From: Micavibrio sp. | GTDB taxonomy: Bacteria > Pseudomonadota > Alphaproteobacteria > Micavibrionales > Micavibrionaceae | Length of the DNA: 64,000 nt | Direction of reading: 5' to 3' | NCBI GenBank assembly: GCA_021604545.1 | Contig: BQJE01000004.1 | Location: forward strand, 62,001 to 126,000 | Part shown: positions 1-8,510 of the stretch, piece after piece | Layout: each line of letters starts with the position of its first letter | Numbering within the stretch: the stretch's first letter is position 1 | Made by a program: the position numbers and the translations under genes | Notes under the pieces: generated by a model | Database searches by the model: none | Told to the model about the DNA's origin: nothing | The model's input: the letters and a program-made list of their open reading frames with translations, nothing else

Positions 1-273
1 TAAGTTAGCAATACGTCCGGGGTTTTGTAGATAAATACCAGCATCCGTAATATGCCATATATACATGACCTGATCGAGTTGATGACGGCGTAAGGGTGTA
101 ATTTGATTTTTACGGTATTTCCCATCTGTCTTCTCAATCAGAATATCAAGAAGAACTTCTCCAATTTTGTTATTGGTAGCACGCAGTCTGCTTCGTACGA
201 AATCATCATATTTATAGATATTCGCATTCAACTCTTGTTCCGCCCCCTGAAGGAATGCTGGAAAATCACTCAT
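1..273 (-). CDS. hypothetical protein, truncated by the window edge
   Basis: The minus-strand frame opens with ATG at 273 and runs 91 codons to the edge without a stop, so only the N-terminal part is visible. A purine-rich AAGG sits just before the ATG. The visible protein starts MSDFPAFLQGAEQELNAN and is soluble and charged, with no signal peptide, membrane segment or motif I recognise. I cannot name a family. It is probably read independently of dapD, which ends about 115 bp upstream of it on the same strand. The opposite strand also has an open frame here (103-384), but it lacks a ribosome site and reads as a low-complexity shadow. Confidence 0.6.
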   Translation of the reverse strand, partial: MSDFPAFLQGAEQELNANIYKYDDFVRSRLRATNNKIGEVLLDILIEKTDGKYRKNQITPLRRHQLDQVMYIWHITDAGIYLQNPGRIANL

Positions 274-387
274 AGCCCTTACTCTAGTAGATTAAGCCTG
301 TATCGCCCTGTAACGACAGCTTTACCTACCATGCAGAGCGTAAAAATACAAATAAATTTATGTAAATATAAAGGGGGAGTCTAAATA

Positions 388-1251
388 TTAATCCCTCAGC
401 AGCTCATTAATACCCGTTTTGCTGCGGGTACGTTCATCGACCGTTTTGACAATCACCGCACAGGCCAGACCTGGTCCGGGGGAGCCATCGGGTAAATCTT
501 TTCCCGGCATGGTTCCCGGTATGACAACCGAATAAGCCGGTACGCGGCCGCGTGTAATTTCTCCGGTTTCACGGTTGACGATTTTGGTTGAGGCACCAAG
601 GAATACGCCCATCGAAATCACAGAGCCGGTTTCAACAATCACGCCTTCGGCAACTTCACTGCGTGCGCCAACGAAAACATTGTCTTCAATAATAACTGGC
701 CCGGCTTGCAGCGGCTCTAACACGCCGCCAATCCCAACGCCCCCGGAGATGTGACAGTTTTTCCCGACTTGTGCGCATGATCCAACCGTTGACCAGGTAT
801 CAATCATCGTGCCTTCACCAACATAGGCACCAACATTCAGAAAACACGGCATCAAAACTGCGCCTTTGGCAACATGGGCGGAGTAGCGAACAATCGCATG
901 CGGCACAGAGCGGAAACCGGCCTGCTCGAATTGCGCTTCACTCCAGCCTTTGAATTTGTTATCGACCTTGTCATACCAGTCCGAGCCATCCGGCCCACCG
1001 GAAATCGGTTTCATTGGATTGAGACGAAAACCAAGCAGAACGGCTTTCTTTAGCCACTGATTAACTTGCCAGCCTGCATCGCTTGGCTCAGCAATACGTC
1101 TTTGTCCGCTATCGAGCATCGCCAGAGCTTCCTCGACCGCGTCACGGACTTCGCCTTTGGTTTCAACGTTCAACCCGTCTCGGTCTTCCCAAGCCTGATT
1201 AACAATGCTTTGTATGTCTGCCATATCTGTGTTCCGCGCTGCTAAGCCCAT
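388..1251 (-). CDS. dapD: 2,3,4,5-tetrahydropyridine-2,6-dicarboxylate N-succinyltransferase
   Basis: Cytoplasmic enzyme of the succinylase branch of lysine/meso-diaminopimelate synthesis. It transfers succinyl from succinyl-CoA to tetrahydrodipicolinate. The N-terminal helical part ([15 protein letters not shown]) is followed by a left-handed beta-helix of hexapeptide repeats ([37 protein letters not shown]), the family signature, and the length is normal. I chose the ATG at 1251 because GAGGAT lies about 8 nt before it. The longer frame to 1290 has no ribosome site, and the inner ATG at 1224 (MADIQS) is the other reasonable start. The product feeds peptidoglycan cross-bridges, in keeping with glmU and glmS nearby. 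Confidence 0.95.
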   Translation of the reverse strand: MGLAARNTDMADIQSIVNQAWEDRDGLNVETKGEVRDAVEEALAMLDSGQRRIAEPSDAGWQVNQWLKKAVLLGFRLNPMKPISGGPDGSDWYDKVDNKFKGWSEAQFEQAGFRSVPHAIVRYSAHVAKGAVLMPCFLNVGAYVGEGTMIDTWSTVGSCAQVGKNCHISGGVGIGGVLEPLQAGPVIIEDNVFVGARSEVAEGVIVETGSVISMGVFLGASTKIVNRETGEITRGRVPAYSVVIPGTMPGKDLPDGSPGPGLACAVIVKTVDERTRSKTGINELLRD

Positions 1252-1332
1252 AAAGTTATCCTCACTCGTTAGAGCTTCGCACTTCACCATGAAACGCGCA
1301 GCAAATCAAGTTTTTCGGAAGGTATATGGGGC

Positions 1333-2004
1333 CTAGAGCGGCATCTGGCAATTCTTTTTAGCCTTTTCGAGTTTTTTGAGATCGGCAGCGCTAAGATCTC
1401 TTTCATAGGGGGAGAGTAATTCGATGACTGATTGGTAGTTTTTCTTGAGAAAGGCTTTGGCGGCTTTGGCGCAGGCTTCCTGGACAATCGCTTCATAATG
1501 AGAACGGACTTTATGCTCTATGCGTTTACCGCGCATGGTTAGCGCTCGTTCAATGAGTTTAGGGGTGGGCGCAACAAAATGTTTTATGTGATTTTTAAAT
1601 GGTGTGGCTATCTGTTCTATGGCTTCGCGCACTCCATCACGGTGATGCACCGGCTTTTTCCCTGTGAGGACGCTATCGGTTTTTTTGGCTGCTTCCAGAA
1701 CCTCTGAAAATTCAAAGCGGTTAATACGATTGTAATAAGCATAGCCTTCGAGGGACAAATACATATCATCAAAGATAATCTCGAAGGCATCATCGTCTTT
1801 TTCGTAGCGCGTCATCGCCTGAAAACCGTTTTCGATAGTTTGATTTTTATAGGGCGTAATGATCTGTCGGCCGCCTTTATAATCGACCAGACCGCTGAAA
1901 TATTTGAAGCCGTGCTTGGTTTCAAGAAAGCGAAACTGTGTTTCACATTCCGCGAAAAAACATGCTAGGAGGTATTCAGACGGCTCTCGCTCAATATTAT
2001 ACAT
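1333..2004 (-). CDS. conserved hypothetical protein with helical C-terminus
   Basis: 223-residue soluble protein; I do not recognise the family. The N-terminal half is mixed and rich in aromatic residues. The last 70 residues are strongly helical and Lys/Ala-rich (ACAKAAKAFLKKNYQSVIEL), like a short helical-repeat or TPR-type hairpin. It has no signal peptide or Cys/His cluster. The start codon lies only 15 bp from the start of the divergent FemAB-like gene, so the two must share or overlap promoter elements. A shorter antisense-frame reading at 1284-1496 lies inside it and is not coding. Confidence 0.7.
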   Translation of the reverse strand: MYNIEREPSEYLLACFFAECETQFRFLETKHGFKYFSGLVDYKGGRQIITPYKNQTIENGFQAMTRYEKDDDAFEIIFDDMYLSLEGYAYYNRINRFEFSEVLEAAKKTDSVLTGKKPVHHRDGVREAIEQIATPFKNHIKHFVAPTPKLIERALTMRGKRIEHKVRSHYEAIVQEACAKAAKAFLKKNYQSVIELLSPYERDLSAADLKKLEKAKKNCQMPL

Positions 2005-2019
2005 AATAAAGAATTATAT

Positions 2020-2967
2020 ATGATTTGTACCATAGAATGGAAGGATTTTAGTCAAAAAGACTGGCGGGATCGCTATAAAAAGCTGTGTCAGCCCAATCTC
2101 TTACAGTCGTACCCCTATGGAAGTACGCTTTGTAGGCTAAAGGGCCATAAAATGCGGCTTGGACTCATAAAAATTGATGAAAAAGAAGCAGGGTTGGCGC
2201 TGATTCTGGAATCAGGAATCCTTGGAAACGCCCTGCATGCCTTTGTTTTAGACCGCGGGCCGCTTTGGTTTGGAGGGTTTGGGATAGCATCACATAGCCG
2301 CCTCTTTTTTGAGCAGATAAACCGGCAATTCCCCCGCCGTTTGGGTCGTCGCCGCCGTATTATCCCGGAGCTAAATGACAACGAAGAGACGCAAAACATA
2401 ATGAAATCATTGGGTTACAGGCGTATGTACGGTCCCGGCTATGAGACCATCTGGCTGGATCTGGGCCAAAGCCCGGAAGAATTAATGGCTGACATGAACC
2501 AAAACTGGCGGCGAAACCTTAAAAAAGCGAAGGAATTGGGCCTGAAAGTCGTATGGGATAGTGAGGGGCAGTACTCCCCGTGGTTTTTAAAGGTGCATGG
2601 ATTGGATAAAGCCAAAAGGGGCTATGACGGGCCAGAGCCTGATATTGTGAAGGCTCTCACAGAAAAATTTGCTGCAGAAGGTGACATTTTGCTTGGGCGC
2701 GCTATGTTAAATGACAAAGCGGTGGCAGCTATGCTAATACTTTGCCACGGACATGCCGCTACCTATCAAGCGGGCTGGAGTGGCAAAGAAGGACGGACGG
2801 CAGGTGCACATCATCTATTGTTCTTTGAGGCCTTTTCCGCGCTAAAGGAAAAAGGCATACGTGATTTTGATTTGGGAGGCGTTAATGATAAAAAAGCGGC
2901 AGGGGTTAAAAAATTTAAACTGGGCAGTGGCGGTAAGCTGGTTAAGCTTGCCGGCCATTATACTTAG
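2020..2967 (+). CDS. FemAB/GNAT-like peptidyl- or acyl-transferase
   Basis: 315-residue protein with the split GNAT fold of the FemAB/FemX and BioF2-like acetyltransferase group. The N-terminal half has LLQSYPYGSTLCRLKGH. The C-terminal half has NWRRNLKKAKELGLKV, then YQAGWSGKEGRTAGAHHLL and IRDFDLGGVN, the usual order in this family. Members add amino acids to lipid II or acylate polysaccharide or peptide acceptors; the substrate here is unknown. Its 3' end overlaps the following DUF3108 gene by 83 nt in another frame, which suggests translational coupling. Confidence 0.75.
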   Translation: MICTIEWKDFSQKDWRDRYKKLCQPNLLQSYPYGSTLCRLKGHKMRLGLIKIDEKEAGLALILESGILGNALHAFVLDRGPLWFGGFGIASHSRLFFEQINRQFPRRLGRRRRIIPELNDNEETQNIMKSLGYRRMYGPGYETIWLDLGQSPEELMADMNQNWRRNLKKAKELGLKVVWDSEGQYSPWFLKVHGLDKAKRGYDGPEPDIVKALTEKFAAEGDILLGRAMLNDKAVAAMLILCHGHAATYQAGWSGKEGRTAGAHHLLFFEAFSALKEKGIRDFDLGGVNDKKAAGVKKFKLGSGGKLVKLAGHYT

Positions 2968-3793
2968 TTTTGGTGTTGCCTTAATATTCTTTGTAGCGTC
3001 TGCGCGTGCCGAGCCGGGTGTTCAAACTCTCACCTATGATGTTTACGCCAGTGGTTTTCACGTTGTTGAAGCGGAACTGAAGATAGATTTAAGCCAAAAC
3101 GGACGCTATGACATTTTTGCTGATGGTGGTACCAGAGGGGCTTTAAAGGCGCTGGCCCCGTGGGATGGGACCTTTGAAACCAAGGGCTGGATCTTAAAAG
3201 ACAGCGTTTATCAACCTGAGGTTCACAAATCAACAGCTGTGTGGCGTGGTAGTCCCGATGTAAAAGAATATTTTTATGGTCGTGACGGCAGTTTCAAAAA
3301 ATTACGTACACAAGAAGATGAAGAGCCTATTGAAGACATCGAGGTTGAGGATGAATTGACGCAAGGTACGATTGATGTATTCAGCGCGACACTATCTATG
3401 CTCGAGAATATTGGTGCGGGGAATGAATGTGCCGGAGCATCTGAAATCTTTGACGGCAAGCGGCGCTTTGAAATGATTTTTAATCATGAAGGTTATCAAG
3501 ATCTCGCCCGCTCGAGCTATAACCTCTATGAAGGGCCGAGCACCATGTGCACAGTTGAGGTTAAGCCTATCAGCGGGAAATGGCATAAAAAGCCCCGGGG
3601 TTGGCTCTCAATCCAGGAGCAAGGACGCGAGCGCGGCACGATGCCAACTGTATGGGTCGGGCATATTGGGGAGAATAATACACCTGTTCCGGTCAAGGTG
3701 ATGGTCAAGACAGCTTATGGCACCTTGTTTATGCATCTGGTCGAATATAAAAATGGTGAGGAATACCTCATTGCCAAGAAGCGGGAAGATTAG
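2885..3793 (+). CDS. DUF3108 domain exported protein
   Basis: An N-terminal hydrophobic segment (LPAIILSFGVALIFFVASAR) ending in a likely signal-peptidase site ARA-EP precedes a beta-rich periplasmic domain. That domain begins TYDVYASGFHVVEAEL and continues with DGTFETKGW and a late GTLFMHLVEY strand, the pattern of DUF3108. I chose ATG 2885 because GGGAGG lies 5-6 nt before it; an upstream in-frame ATG at 2861 has no such site. DUF3108 proteins are envelope proteins of unknown biochemical function. The long overlap with the FemAB-like gene argues for joint expression and perhaps a joint role in the envelope. Confidence 0.8.
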   Translation: MIKKRQGLKNLNWAVAVSWLSLPAIILSFGVALIFFVASARAEPGVQTLTYDVYASGFHVVEAELKIDLSQNGRYDIFADGGTRGALKALAPWDGTFETKGWILKDSVYQPEVHKSTAVWRGSPDVKEYFYGRDGSFKKLRTQEDEEPIEDIEVEDELTQGTIDVFSATLSMLENIGAGNECAGASEIFDGKRRFEMIFNHEGYQDLARSSYNLYEGPSTMCTVEVKPISGKWHKKPRGWLSIQEQGRERGTMPTVWVGHIGENNTPVPVKVMVKTAYGTLFMHLVEYKNGEEYLIAKKRED

Positions 3794-3863
3794 AAATCTG
3801 TAACATCCTGAAACAAGAAATGACTTGTTTTCAAAGGGTTTTACCCCCTAAAACTAGTATGTT

Positions 3864-5216
3864 ATGAGCCAGAAACCACTCAATATTGTCATTCTCGCCG
3901 CCGGTAAGGGTACGCGGATGAATTCCCAAGGGTCTAATGAACAGCCCAAGGTCATGCATGAATTGGCGGGTCTGCCGATGATTAACTGGCTTTTGAAAAC
4001 TGCTGAGCAACTTTCACCTGAAAAAATTATTGTTGTGACGGGGCCGGATATGCCGGAATTGGAAGCAGCCGCGAAACCCCACACCACTGTTATTCAACCT
4101 GAGCGTAATGGCACCGCTGGTGCCGTAAGGGCTGCCCTGCCGCTGCTCGAAGATTTTACCGGTGACGTTCTTGTTTTGCTCGGTGATACGCCGCTTATAA
4201 AACAGGAAACGTTGACGTCTTTAATTGAAGCCAAAGGCAATGGCGGTCTTTCGGTTCTCGGTTGTGTCATGGATAACCCATCGGGCTATGGCCGATTGAT
4301 TGCTGAAAAAAATGTTTTGAAAAAAATTGTTGAAGACAAAGATGCCAGCGCAAAAGAAAAAGAAGTTAAGTTGGTTAATACTGGTGCGTTTTGTGTCGAT
4401 GGGGCCAGACTTTCTGATTGGGTAAACGCGATCGGCAATGATAATACGCAGGGCGAATATTACCTCACAGATTTGCCTGAAATCGCGGCCAAGAATCGGT
4501 CCGAAGCCTTTGTCAGCATGACATTGGATGAGGCGGAAGTGCGCGGCTGTAACACGTTGGCTGATCTGGCGGCGCTGGAAGCAACACTGCAAAATCGCCT
4601 GCGCCAGAGTGCCATGGAAAGCGGTGCACGTCTGCAAGATCCGGGCACAGTTTACTTCCACCATGATACAAAAATAGGACAAGGCGTTACGATTGAGCCC
4701 AATGTGTTTTTTGGACGCGGTGCTGATATTGCTGATAATGTAACCATCCGTGCTTTTTGTCACATAGAAGAAACAAAAATATCCGAACACTCTGAGATCG
4801 GACCGTTTGCTCGTTTGCGTCGCGGGGCGGTTCTTGCTGAAAATGTAAAAATTGGTAATTTTGTCGAGGTCAAAAACTCTGTAATGGCTCAGGGATCGAA
4901 AGCAAATCATCTCGCCTATATCGGTGATTCCTCCGTCGGCGAAAATAGCAATATTGGTGCGGGTACCATTACCTGTAATTATAATGGTTTTGAAAAAAAT
5001 AAAACCAAGATTGGGAGCAATGTTTTTATAGGATCAAACGCTGCACTCATCGCGCCGGTGACAATCGGTGATGGGGCAATTGTCGCCGCCGGATCAACCA
5101 TTACTGAAGATGTGCCGGCGGATTCCCTGTCTATGGGGCGCAGTAAGGCAGAAGTTAAAGAAGGTTGGGCCGCGACCTATCGCAAATTGAAGCTTTCGAA
5201 GAAAAAAAGCGCCTAA
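3864..5216 (+). CDS. glmU: bifunctional UDP-GlcNAc pyrophosphorylase / GlcN-1-P N-acetyltransferase
   Basis: The N-terminal half is a nucleotidyltransferase with the signature LAAGKGTRM near residue 12 and the acceptor loop LLGDTPLI near residue 109. The C-terminal half, from about residue 255, is a left-handed beta-helix acetyltransferase. It holds the catalytic-region motif NFVEVKNSVMAQGSKANHL and the GAGTITCNYNGF turn. It makes UDP-GlcNAc from GlcN-1-P for peptidoglycan and lipopolysaccharide. 450 residues is the normal length. The partner enzyme GlmS lies 1 kb downstream on the same strand, with one envelope gene between them. An 11-bp sequence upstream is shared with the glmS leader (see findings). 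Confidence 0.97.
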   Translation: MSQKPLNIVILAAGKGTRMNSQGSNEQPKVMHELAGLPMINWLLKTAEQLSPEKIIVVTGPDMPELEAAAKPHTTVIQPERNGTAGAVRAALPLLEDFTGDVLVLLGDTPLIKQETLTSLIEAKGNGGLSVLGCVMDNPSGYGRLIAEKNVLKKIVEDKDASAKEKEVKLVNTGAFCVDGARLSDWVNAIGNDNTQGEYYLTDLPEIAAKNRSEAFVSMTLDEAEVRGCNTLADLAALEATLQNRLRQSAMESGARLQDPGTVYFHHDTKIGQGVTIEPNVFFGRGADIADNVTIRAFCHIEETKISEHSEIGPFARLRRGAVLAENVKIGNFVEVKNSVMAQGSKANHLAYIGDSSVGENSNIGAGTITCNYNGFEKNKTKIGSNVFIGSNAALIAPVTIGDGAIVAAGSTITEDVPADSLSMGRSKAEVKEGWAATYRKLKLSKKKSA

Positions 5217-5233
5217 TTTGCTTTTGCGCTTTT
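5205..5233 (+). terminator. probable terminator overlapping the end of glmU
   Basis: The arms AAAAGCGC (5205-5212) and GCGCTTTT (5226-5233) can pair, with a 13-nt loop containing the glmU stop codon. The downstream T-run is only four bases, so efficiency is uncertain. Confidence 0.4.
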
Positions 5234-5291
5234 AGGGCGTATGATTGGATTTATCTCGTGTCGTTTCGAACCTTTCTTTAAAGGTTAGCCG

Positions 5292-6170
5292 ATGAAAAAA
5301 CAGATATTTGCTCTCGTGTTTTTATGTGCGCTGTTGGTTACGCAATCAGCGTTGGCTTGCTCCTGTATTCCAAATGCGTTTAGCGGCGATGGTAGCAAAG
5401 CCAATATTGAAAACGCCGCGATGATTTTCAAAGGAACGGTTCGAAAATCTGATGGACCAAATTCCAGCAACTGGTTCCAGGAAAATCCAGACTTTCCTCC
5501 GCCCCCTGATAAAAATCCAAACTTCTCAAAAATTTCTCTTGAAGTTCAGGAGCTTTACAAAGGACAAAAAACTCAAAGCGTTGCCGCTTATTTTGATACG
5601 GCGACAAGCTGCGGATCGCAGGTTAAAGAGGGTGAGAGCGGGTTGTATATTTTGAATGAGTATCTGGGCGCGCTCGTTTCGGCTGATTTATGCGGTAAAT
5701 ATATTGCGCCGGAACATATGAAGGTACTCAAAAGTGGTGGTTATCTGAAAGTGGCGCAGCAAAAGGCACAAGCTTCTGAAGAGACCGTTCAAGAAAAACC
5801 TGCCGAACAGAAACGCATCCCGGATGTTTTGCCGGAAGATATTGAAGCCGTTCCTTTTACCGAAAATTTTGAAAGCGAAGATGCGCTTAGGCTGTGGGCA
5901 AAAACCTCAACCTTTGGCGGTGGCTATACCGAAAAAAGAGAAATATTTGATAGGAATCTAGCGCTGGTTTTTCGCAGCTATACTTCCGGCATTCCCAGCT
6001 TTGATATTGGAATTTATCGACAAGACGGCAGCAAATGGACGTTAATAAAAAGCCATCCGCCGGTCGTTGGTGACCAGCCCATGATACAGATTGTTGATGA
6101 TAATCTCGTTATTCTTACCCTCGAAGGCGGCGAAGAAGTCCTCAGTATCGCTCAGCAGGATTTGCAGTAA
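5292..6170 (+). CDS. secreted TIMP/NTR-like protein
   Basis: A clear signal peptide (FALVFLCALLVTQSALA) is followed directly by CSC, so the mature protein would begin with CSC. That is the hallmark of the tissue-inhibitor-of-metalloproteinase (NTR) fold and its bacterial relatives. Further family-like features are AAMIFKGTV, SLEVQELYKGQ and a mid-domain Cys (TATSCGSQV), with LYILNEYLG and DLCGKY completing roughly residues 22-150. The last 130 residues, after a Lys/Gln/Glu-rich linker, are a second domain I do not recognise. The product probably acts in the periplasm; the function of bacterial members is unknown. Start supported by an upstream AAGG. Confidence 0.65.
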   Translation: MKKQIFALVFLCALLVTQSALACSCIPNAFSGDGSKANIENAAMIFKGTVRKSDGPNSSNWFQENPDFPPPPDKNPNFSKISLEVQELYKGQKTQSVAAYFDTATSCGSQVKEGESGLYILNEYLGALVSADLCGKYIAPEHMKVLKSGGYLKVAQQKAQASEETVQEKPAEQKRIPDVLPEDIEAVPFTENFESEDALRLWAKTSTFGGGYTEKREIFDRNLALVFRSYTSGIPSFDIGIYRQDGSKWTLIKSHPPVVGDQPMIQIVDDNLVILTLEGGEEVLSIAQQDLQ

Positions 6171-6249
6171 TGCCATCTCGGATTATCCTGAAACATCCCG
6201 CAACATAGTGTGATTTGGCGTTTTCCGCCGGAATTGTTAGGATTTTTCT

Positions 6250-8079
6250 ATGTGCGGCATAATAGGCATTATTGGTGAAAAGGACGCGGCCCCTTTGTTG
6301 GTAGAGGGACTAAAGCGTTTGGAATATCGCGGCTATGACTCTGCCGGGATTGCGACGCTCACCAATGGCCATATCACCCGCTGCCGCGCCGAAGGCAAGC
6401 TGGTTAATCTCGAAGATAAACTGAAAGACGGACCACTATCCGGTACTGTTGGCATCGGTCACACAAGATGGGCCACGCATGGCGCGCCGACCGAAGACAA
6501 CGCCCACCCGCATGCCACTGATAAAGTAGCCGTCGTGCATAACGGCATCATTGAAAATTACGCGGCGCTAAAGATCGAGCTTGAAAAATTGCAATGCCGC
6601 TTTGAAACCGACACGGATACCGAAGTCATCGTTCATCTTGTTACCCATTATCTTAAACAGGAAATGAGCCCGCGTGAAGCCGCCAATGCCACCTTTGACA
6701 GGCTGGAAGGGGCTTTCGCGCTTGTCATGATTTTCGCCGGTGAACATGATCTGATGATTGGTACACGTCAGGGGACGCCTTTGGCTGTTGGTTATGGCGA
6801 TGGTGAAATGTTTGTGGCATCTGACTCTTATGCCCTCGCCCCGCTCACGAAAAAAATATGTTTTCTTGAAGATGGCGATCGCGTTTCTGTCACGCGCGAA
6901 GGGGTGAATATATACGTGAACGATAATGAATCTGTTGAGCGTGAAATTCGAACCACCGCACAGTCCGGCGATACCACCGGCAAAGATCCGTATGATCATT
7001 TCATGCTCAAGGAAATTTATGAACAGCCTGCCGTAATTAGTGACACGCTCAACACCTACGTGAACCCATCAACGGGCCGGATTAATATCCCTGATGACGT
7101 GCTGGCGGCGCTGGATAAAGCGCCACGTATCACGCTGATTGCCTGCGGTACAGCCTTTTACGCCTGTATGGTGGCGAAATACTGGTTTGAACAGGTGGCG
7201 CGTATCCCGTGCGAAATTGATGTTGCATCAGAGTTCCGCTACCGCGAAGCGCCGATGCCGAAAAATGGTCTCGCAATTTTTGTTTCGCAAAGCGGTGAAA
7301 CACTCGACACACTCGAAGCGCTTCGTTACTGCAAAAAACAAAAGCAAAAAATTCTCTCTATCGTCAACACAATCGAGAGCACGATAGAGCGTGAATCTGA
7401 TTTGGTGTTGCATACACTGGCCGGACCGGAAATTGGTGTGGCGTCGACCAAGGCCTTTACAACGCAGCTCACGACGTTAGCCTGCCTGGCTTTTGCGACA
7501 GCGCGCAACCGCAAGGCTATCAACGCTTCCCAGATGTTCGAAATAGGTGAGGCGTTGCGCCATGTACCGACAGCAGTGGCGGAGATTTTGGGCCATGATG
7601 AGCAAATCAAAGTTATCGCGAATGAGATTTGCAAAGCGCGTGATGTGCTTTATCTCGGGCGCGGTTCTCTTTACCCGATTGCGCTGGAAGGCGCATTAAA
7701 GCTTAAGGAAATTTCCTACATCCACGCCGAAGGTTACGCATCGGGTGAAATGAAACATGGGCCGATTGCACTCATTGATGAAAATGTTCCGGTCGTCGTT
7801 GTAGCGCCGGGACAAGATCCATTGTTCGATAAAAATGCCTCAAATATTCAGGAAACCGTGGTGCGCGGCGGCAAGGTTTTTCTGATTACCGATCAAAAAG
7901 GCCAGGCGCAGCTTTCGGATCACGTCAAATGGAATATTGTGCTGGACGAGGTGAACTCGTTTGTTGCACCTATTTTATATGCCGTGCCGGTGCAGCTTCT
8001 TGCCTATCATGTGGCTGTTGCCAAGGGCACCGATGTTGACCAGCCAAGAAACCTCGCCAAATCAGTCACGGTCGAGTAG
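6250..8079 (+). CDS. glmS: glutamine-fructose-6-phosphate aminotransferase (isomerizing)
   Basis: First enzyme of hexosamine synthesis: fructose-6-P plus glutamine gives glucosamine-6-P. The mature enzyme starts with the catalytic Cys (MCGIIGIIG) of the class II amidotransferase domain, which includes GIGHTRWATHG. Two SIS domains follow (FVSQSGETLDTLEAL and YLGRGSLYPIALEGALKLKE). The C-terminus QPRNLAKSVTVE is complete. The final codons ACG GTC GAG TAG form the left copy of the 12-bp repeat bounding the mobile element, so the insertion left the coding sequence intact. No glmS ribozyme is visible upstream. Confidence 0.97.
   Translation: MCGIIGIIGEKDAAPLLVEGLKRLEYRGYDSAGIATLTNGHITRCRAEGKLVNLEDKLKDGPLSGTVGIGHTRWATHGAPTEDNAHPHATDKVAVVHNGIIENYAALKIELEKLQCRFETDTDTEVIVHLVTHYLKQEMSPREAANATFDRLEGAFALVMIFAGEHDLMIGTRQGTPLAVGYGDGEMFVASDSYALAPLTKKICFLEDGDRVSVTREGVNIYVNDNESVEREIRTTAQSGDTTGKDPYDHFMLKEIYEQPAVISDTLNTYVNPSTGRINIPDDVLAALDKAPRITLIACGTAFYACMVAKYWFEQVARIPCEIDVASEFRYREAPMPKNGLAIFVSQSGETLDTLEALRYCKKQKQKILSIVNTIESTIERESDLVLHTLAGPEIGVASTKAFTTQLTTLACLAFATARNRKAINASQMFEIGEALRHVPTAVAEILGHDEQIKVIANEICKARDVLYLGRGSLYPIALEGALKLKEISYIHAEGYASGEMKHGPIALIDENVPVVVVAPGQDPLFDKNASNIQETVVRGGKVFLITDQKGQAQLSDHVKWNIVLDEVNSFVAPILYAVPVQLLAYHVAVAKGTDVDQPRNLAKSVTVE
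8068..8079 (+). repeat. attL core, left direct repeat
   Basis: ACGGTCGAGTAG, identical to 14077-14088. It encodes Thr-Val-Glu-stop of glmS. Base 8067 (c) and base 8080 (t) differ from the right copy (g and a), so the identity is exactly 12 bp. Confidence 0.85.
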
Positions 8080-8393
8080 TGACGTTAGGGGGTATAGAGT
8101 TACGCCCATATGCCGTTTTTGATCTCATAATTCGAACTAATAAACTGGCTGTAAGTCGTTACTCACCCTACCAAATACAACTCCATAGCATGATTTTAAA
8201 AATGAAGAATGAGGGTCATTCATATAACGCCATTGCTGATTTTTTGAATAAAAATGGCTTCAAAACTCCGCGTGGAAAATTGTTCAGAAATGCCCATGCT
8301 CACTCTATTCTCAAAAAGAAAAATATCAGGGATCAGCGTTTAGAGCGAGAATATCCGTCAGTTATAGAGAATTTTGATTTGATATTTTTATAA
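8079..8393 (+). CDS. small recombinase-domain-like DNA-binding protein
   Basis: 104 codons from a GTG that straddles the element boundary. Internal ATGs at 8190 and 8202 are alternative starts, and none has a strong ribosome site, so the N-terminus is uncertain. The body, YNAIADFLNKNGFKTPRGK followed by NAHAHSILKKK, matches the helix pattern of the Recombinase domain of serine recombinases. That pattern is a helix with a conserved NxxGxxTPRG turn and then a helix ending in the IL motif. The catalytic resolvase domain is absent. It could be an accessory factor or an independent small family seen beside integrases. Being just inside attL, it belongs to the element. Confidence 0.55.
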   Translation: MTLGGIELRPYAVFDLIIRTNKLAVSRYSPYQIQLHSMILKMKNEGHSYNAIADFLNKNGFKTPRGKLFRNAHAHSILKKKNIRDQRLEREYPSVIENFDLIFL

Positions 8394-8418
8394 AGCTCTA
8401 CTATTTGCAATGATCAAA

Positions 8419-8499
8419 TACCCCTCCTCACTTCAAATGACCCAGCGATATATTGAATGTGATGTTCAGGCGCAGAAGAAGGTCGTGCAGCTAATTTAA
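8419..8499 (+). pseudogene. remnant C-terminus of a tyrosine recombinase/integrase
   Basis: A short in-frame stretch ends in TAA and encodes SSLQMTQRYIECD followed by AQKKVVQLI. This resembles the extreme C-terminus of phage/XerD-type integrases, where the Tyr in TQRYIE is the nucleophile. The upstream frame is closed by a TGA at 8380, and the Arg/His motifs of the catalytic domain are absent. It is therefore a fossil fragment, not a gene. It sits just inside attL, suggesting that an earlier integrase-bearing element used the same locus or contributed to this one. Recognition rests on memory of the family. Confidence 0.5.
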
Positions 8500-8510
8500 G
8501 ATAAAGAATT

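Noticed and set aside
103..384. Plus-strand 93-codon frame at the left edge
   Set aside because: No ribosome site and low-complexity content. The opposite strand holds a better partial gene with ATG and AAGG.
4221..4910. 229-codon minus-strand frame across glmU
   Set aside because: glmU is unambiguous on the plus strand; the antisense frame has no motif and reflects codon bias.
6171..6249. glmS ribozyme in the glmS leader
   Set aside because: Only 79 bp, with no ribozyme core; that element is typical of Firmicutes.
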